NCBI GenBank assembly: GCA_964058805.1
Contig: CAXKVV010000194.1
Location: forward strand, 1 to 35,426
DNA from: Schoenoplectus triqueter
Taxonomy: Eukaryota > Streptophyta > Magnoliopsida > Poales > Cyperaceae
Reading direction: 5' to 3'
DNA: 35,426 nucleotides
The notes under the pieces were generated by a model that had not been told where the DNA came from, made no database searches, and saw only the letters and a program-made list of their open reading frames with translations. The translations under genes were made by a program, and so were the position numbers. This document shows, in pieces, positions 33,101-35,426 of this stretch (positions within the stretch are counted from its first letter, which is position 1; every line of letters starts with the position of its first letter).

Positions 33101-33621
33101 ACACCCTCAACGCATTTAACCACCACAAGAAAAATCAACAAAATGAAAGGAAGAACTAAGTTTAATAATAAACAAACAAACAAATACTCCAAATTTTGCA
33201 TCACATCGAATCTGTGATGCTCTCCTGATTCACAGCTACATCTTATAACATATCCTATACAAACTTTACATGCATTATAGGCCGCCCTGTTTCACCCCAC
33301 AAAACAAAACAAAAAAACAAGTCTGATTCTTTTACATGTAAAAACAACGTGAACAACGAAGCCTCGTTTTATGTTCAAGAACCCACTTTCAGCCTTTCTT
33401 TTCTGTTTATAATGCTTGGCCCCACAGCATCTGTTATCAGTATCATCACTTTACACTCATTTTTATCAGCTCGTGTCATGCAACTCACCTAACCAAATTT
33501 TGTTCTTCTCCTTTCTAGACCAAATCCTCAATCTTTTAGAAAAGAAAGTACTCAAACTCACAAGTTTGCGATCACCATTCGGTCGTCCAGACGATGATGG
33601 CAACCGAACGGTCTTTCGTCG
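33101..33621 (-). other. Probable 3' UTR of the BEACH-WD40 gene
   Basis: This region directly follows the stop codon on the minus strand and has higher complexity than the DNA further left. Its length and poly(A) site cannot be fixed from sequence alone. The plus-strand frame that starts here (33416) is antisense to the gene. Confidence 0.35.

Positions 33622-35426
<1,805 letters not shown>

Overview
This is nuclear DNA from a flowering plant, most likely a eudicot. It shows plant-only gene families, AT-rich introns with GT/AG borders, a canonical plant miR167, and dense nested plant transposons. All three multi-exon genes and the microRNA locus read on the minus strand. Exon borders below were worked out by hand from splice sites and reading-frame continuity; no alignment software was used. 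Residue numbers refer to these hand-built models.

Layout: (1) 1-37, the possible first codons of a gene running off the left edge. (2) 38-5076, intergenic DNA with two copies of a small foldback element family, simple repeats, and a MIR167 hairpin (miRNA at 3260-3280) with its own TATA box. (3) 5077-11524, a complete ten-exon gene for a 1061-residue protein that combines leucine-rich repeats, an EDR1-type domain and a Raf-like kinase domain (same architecture as Arabidopsis At1g04210). Its first intron carries a 251-bp MITE. (4) 12232-24176, a decayed Ty1/copia retrotransposon on the minus strand that has been a landing site for others. A 4.4-kb long-LTR-like element with a 5-bp target duplication sits in its leader. 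A 1.67-kb Mutator-like element with a 9-bp duplication splits its upstream LTR. A 268-bp hAT-type MITE with an 8-bp duplication sits inside the Mutator-like element. (5) 24177-26500, intergenic DNA with two more foldback elements. (6) 26644-29082, a complete four-exon gene for a 254-residue aluminium-induced/TSJT1-type (YGL and LRDR motif, DUF3700) protein, with a TATA box and an ABRE/G-box upstream. (7) 29500-33400, intergenic DNA with a degenerate 21-bp minisatellite. (8) 33622 to the right edge, the last two coding exons of a very large SPIRRIG-type BEACH-WD40 protein.

The genes do not form a pathway; this is an ordinary gene-plus-transposon stretch of a plant chromosome. The most informative items are the MIR167 locus, the kinase with a DFD instead of a DFG motif and no glycine-rich loop, and the transposon nest with readable target-site duplications, which gives a relative insertion order. 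I found no evidence for a wholly new biological system.
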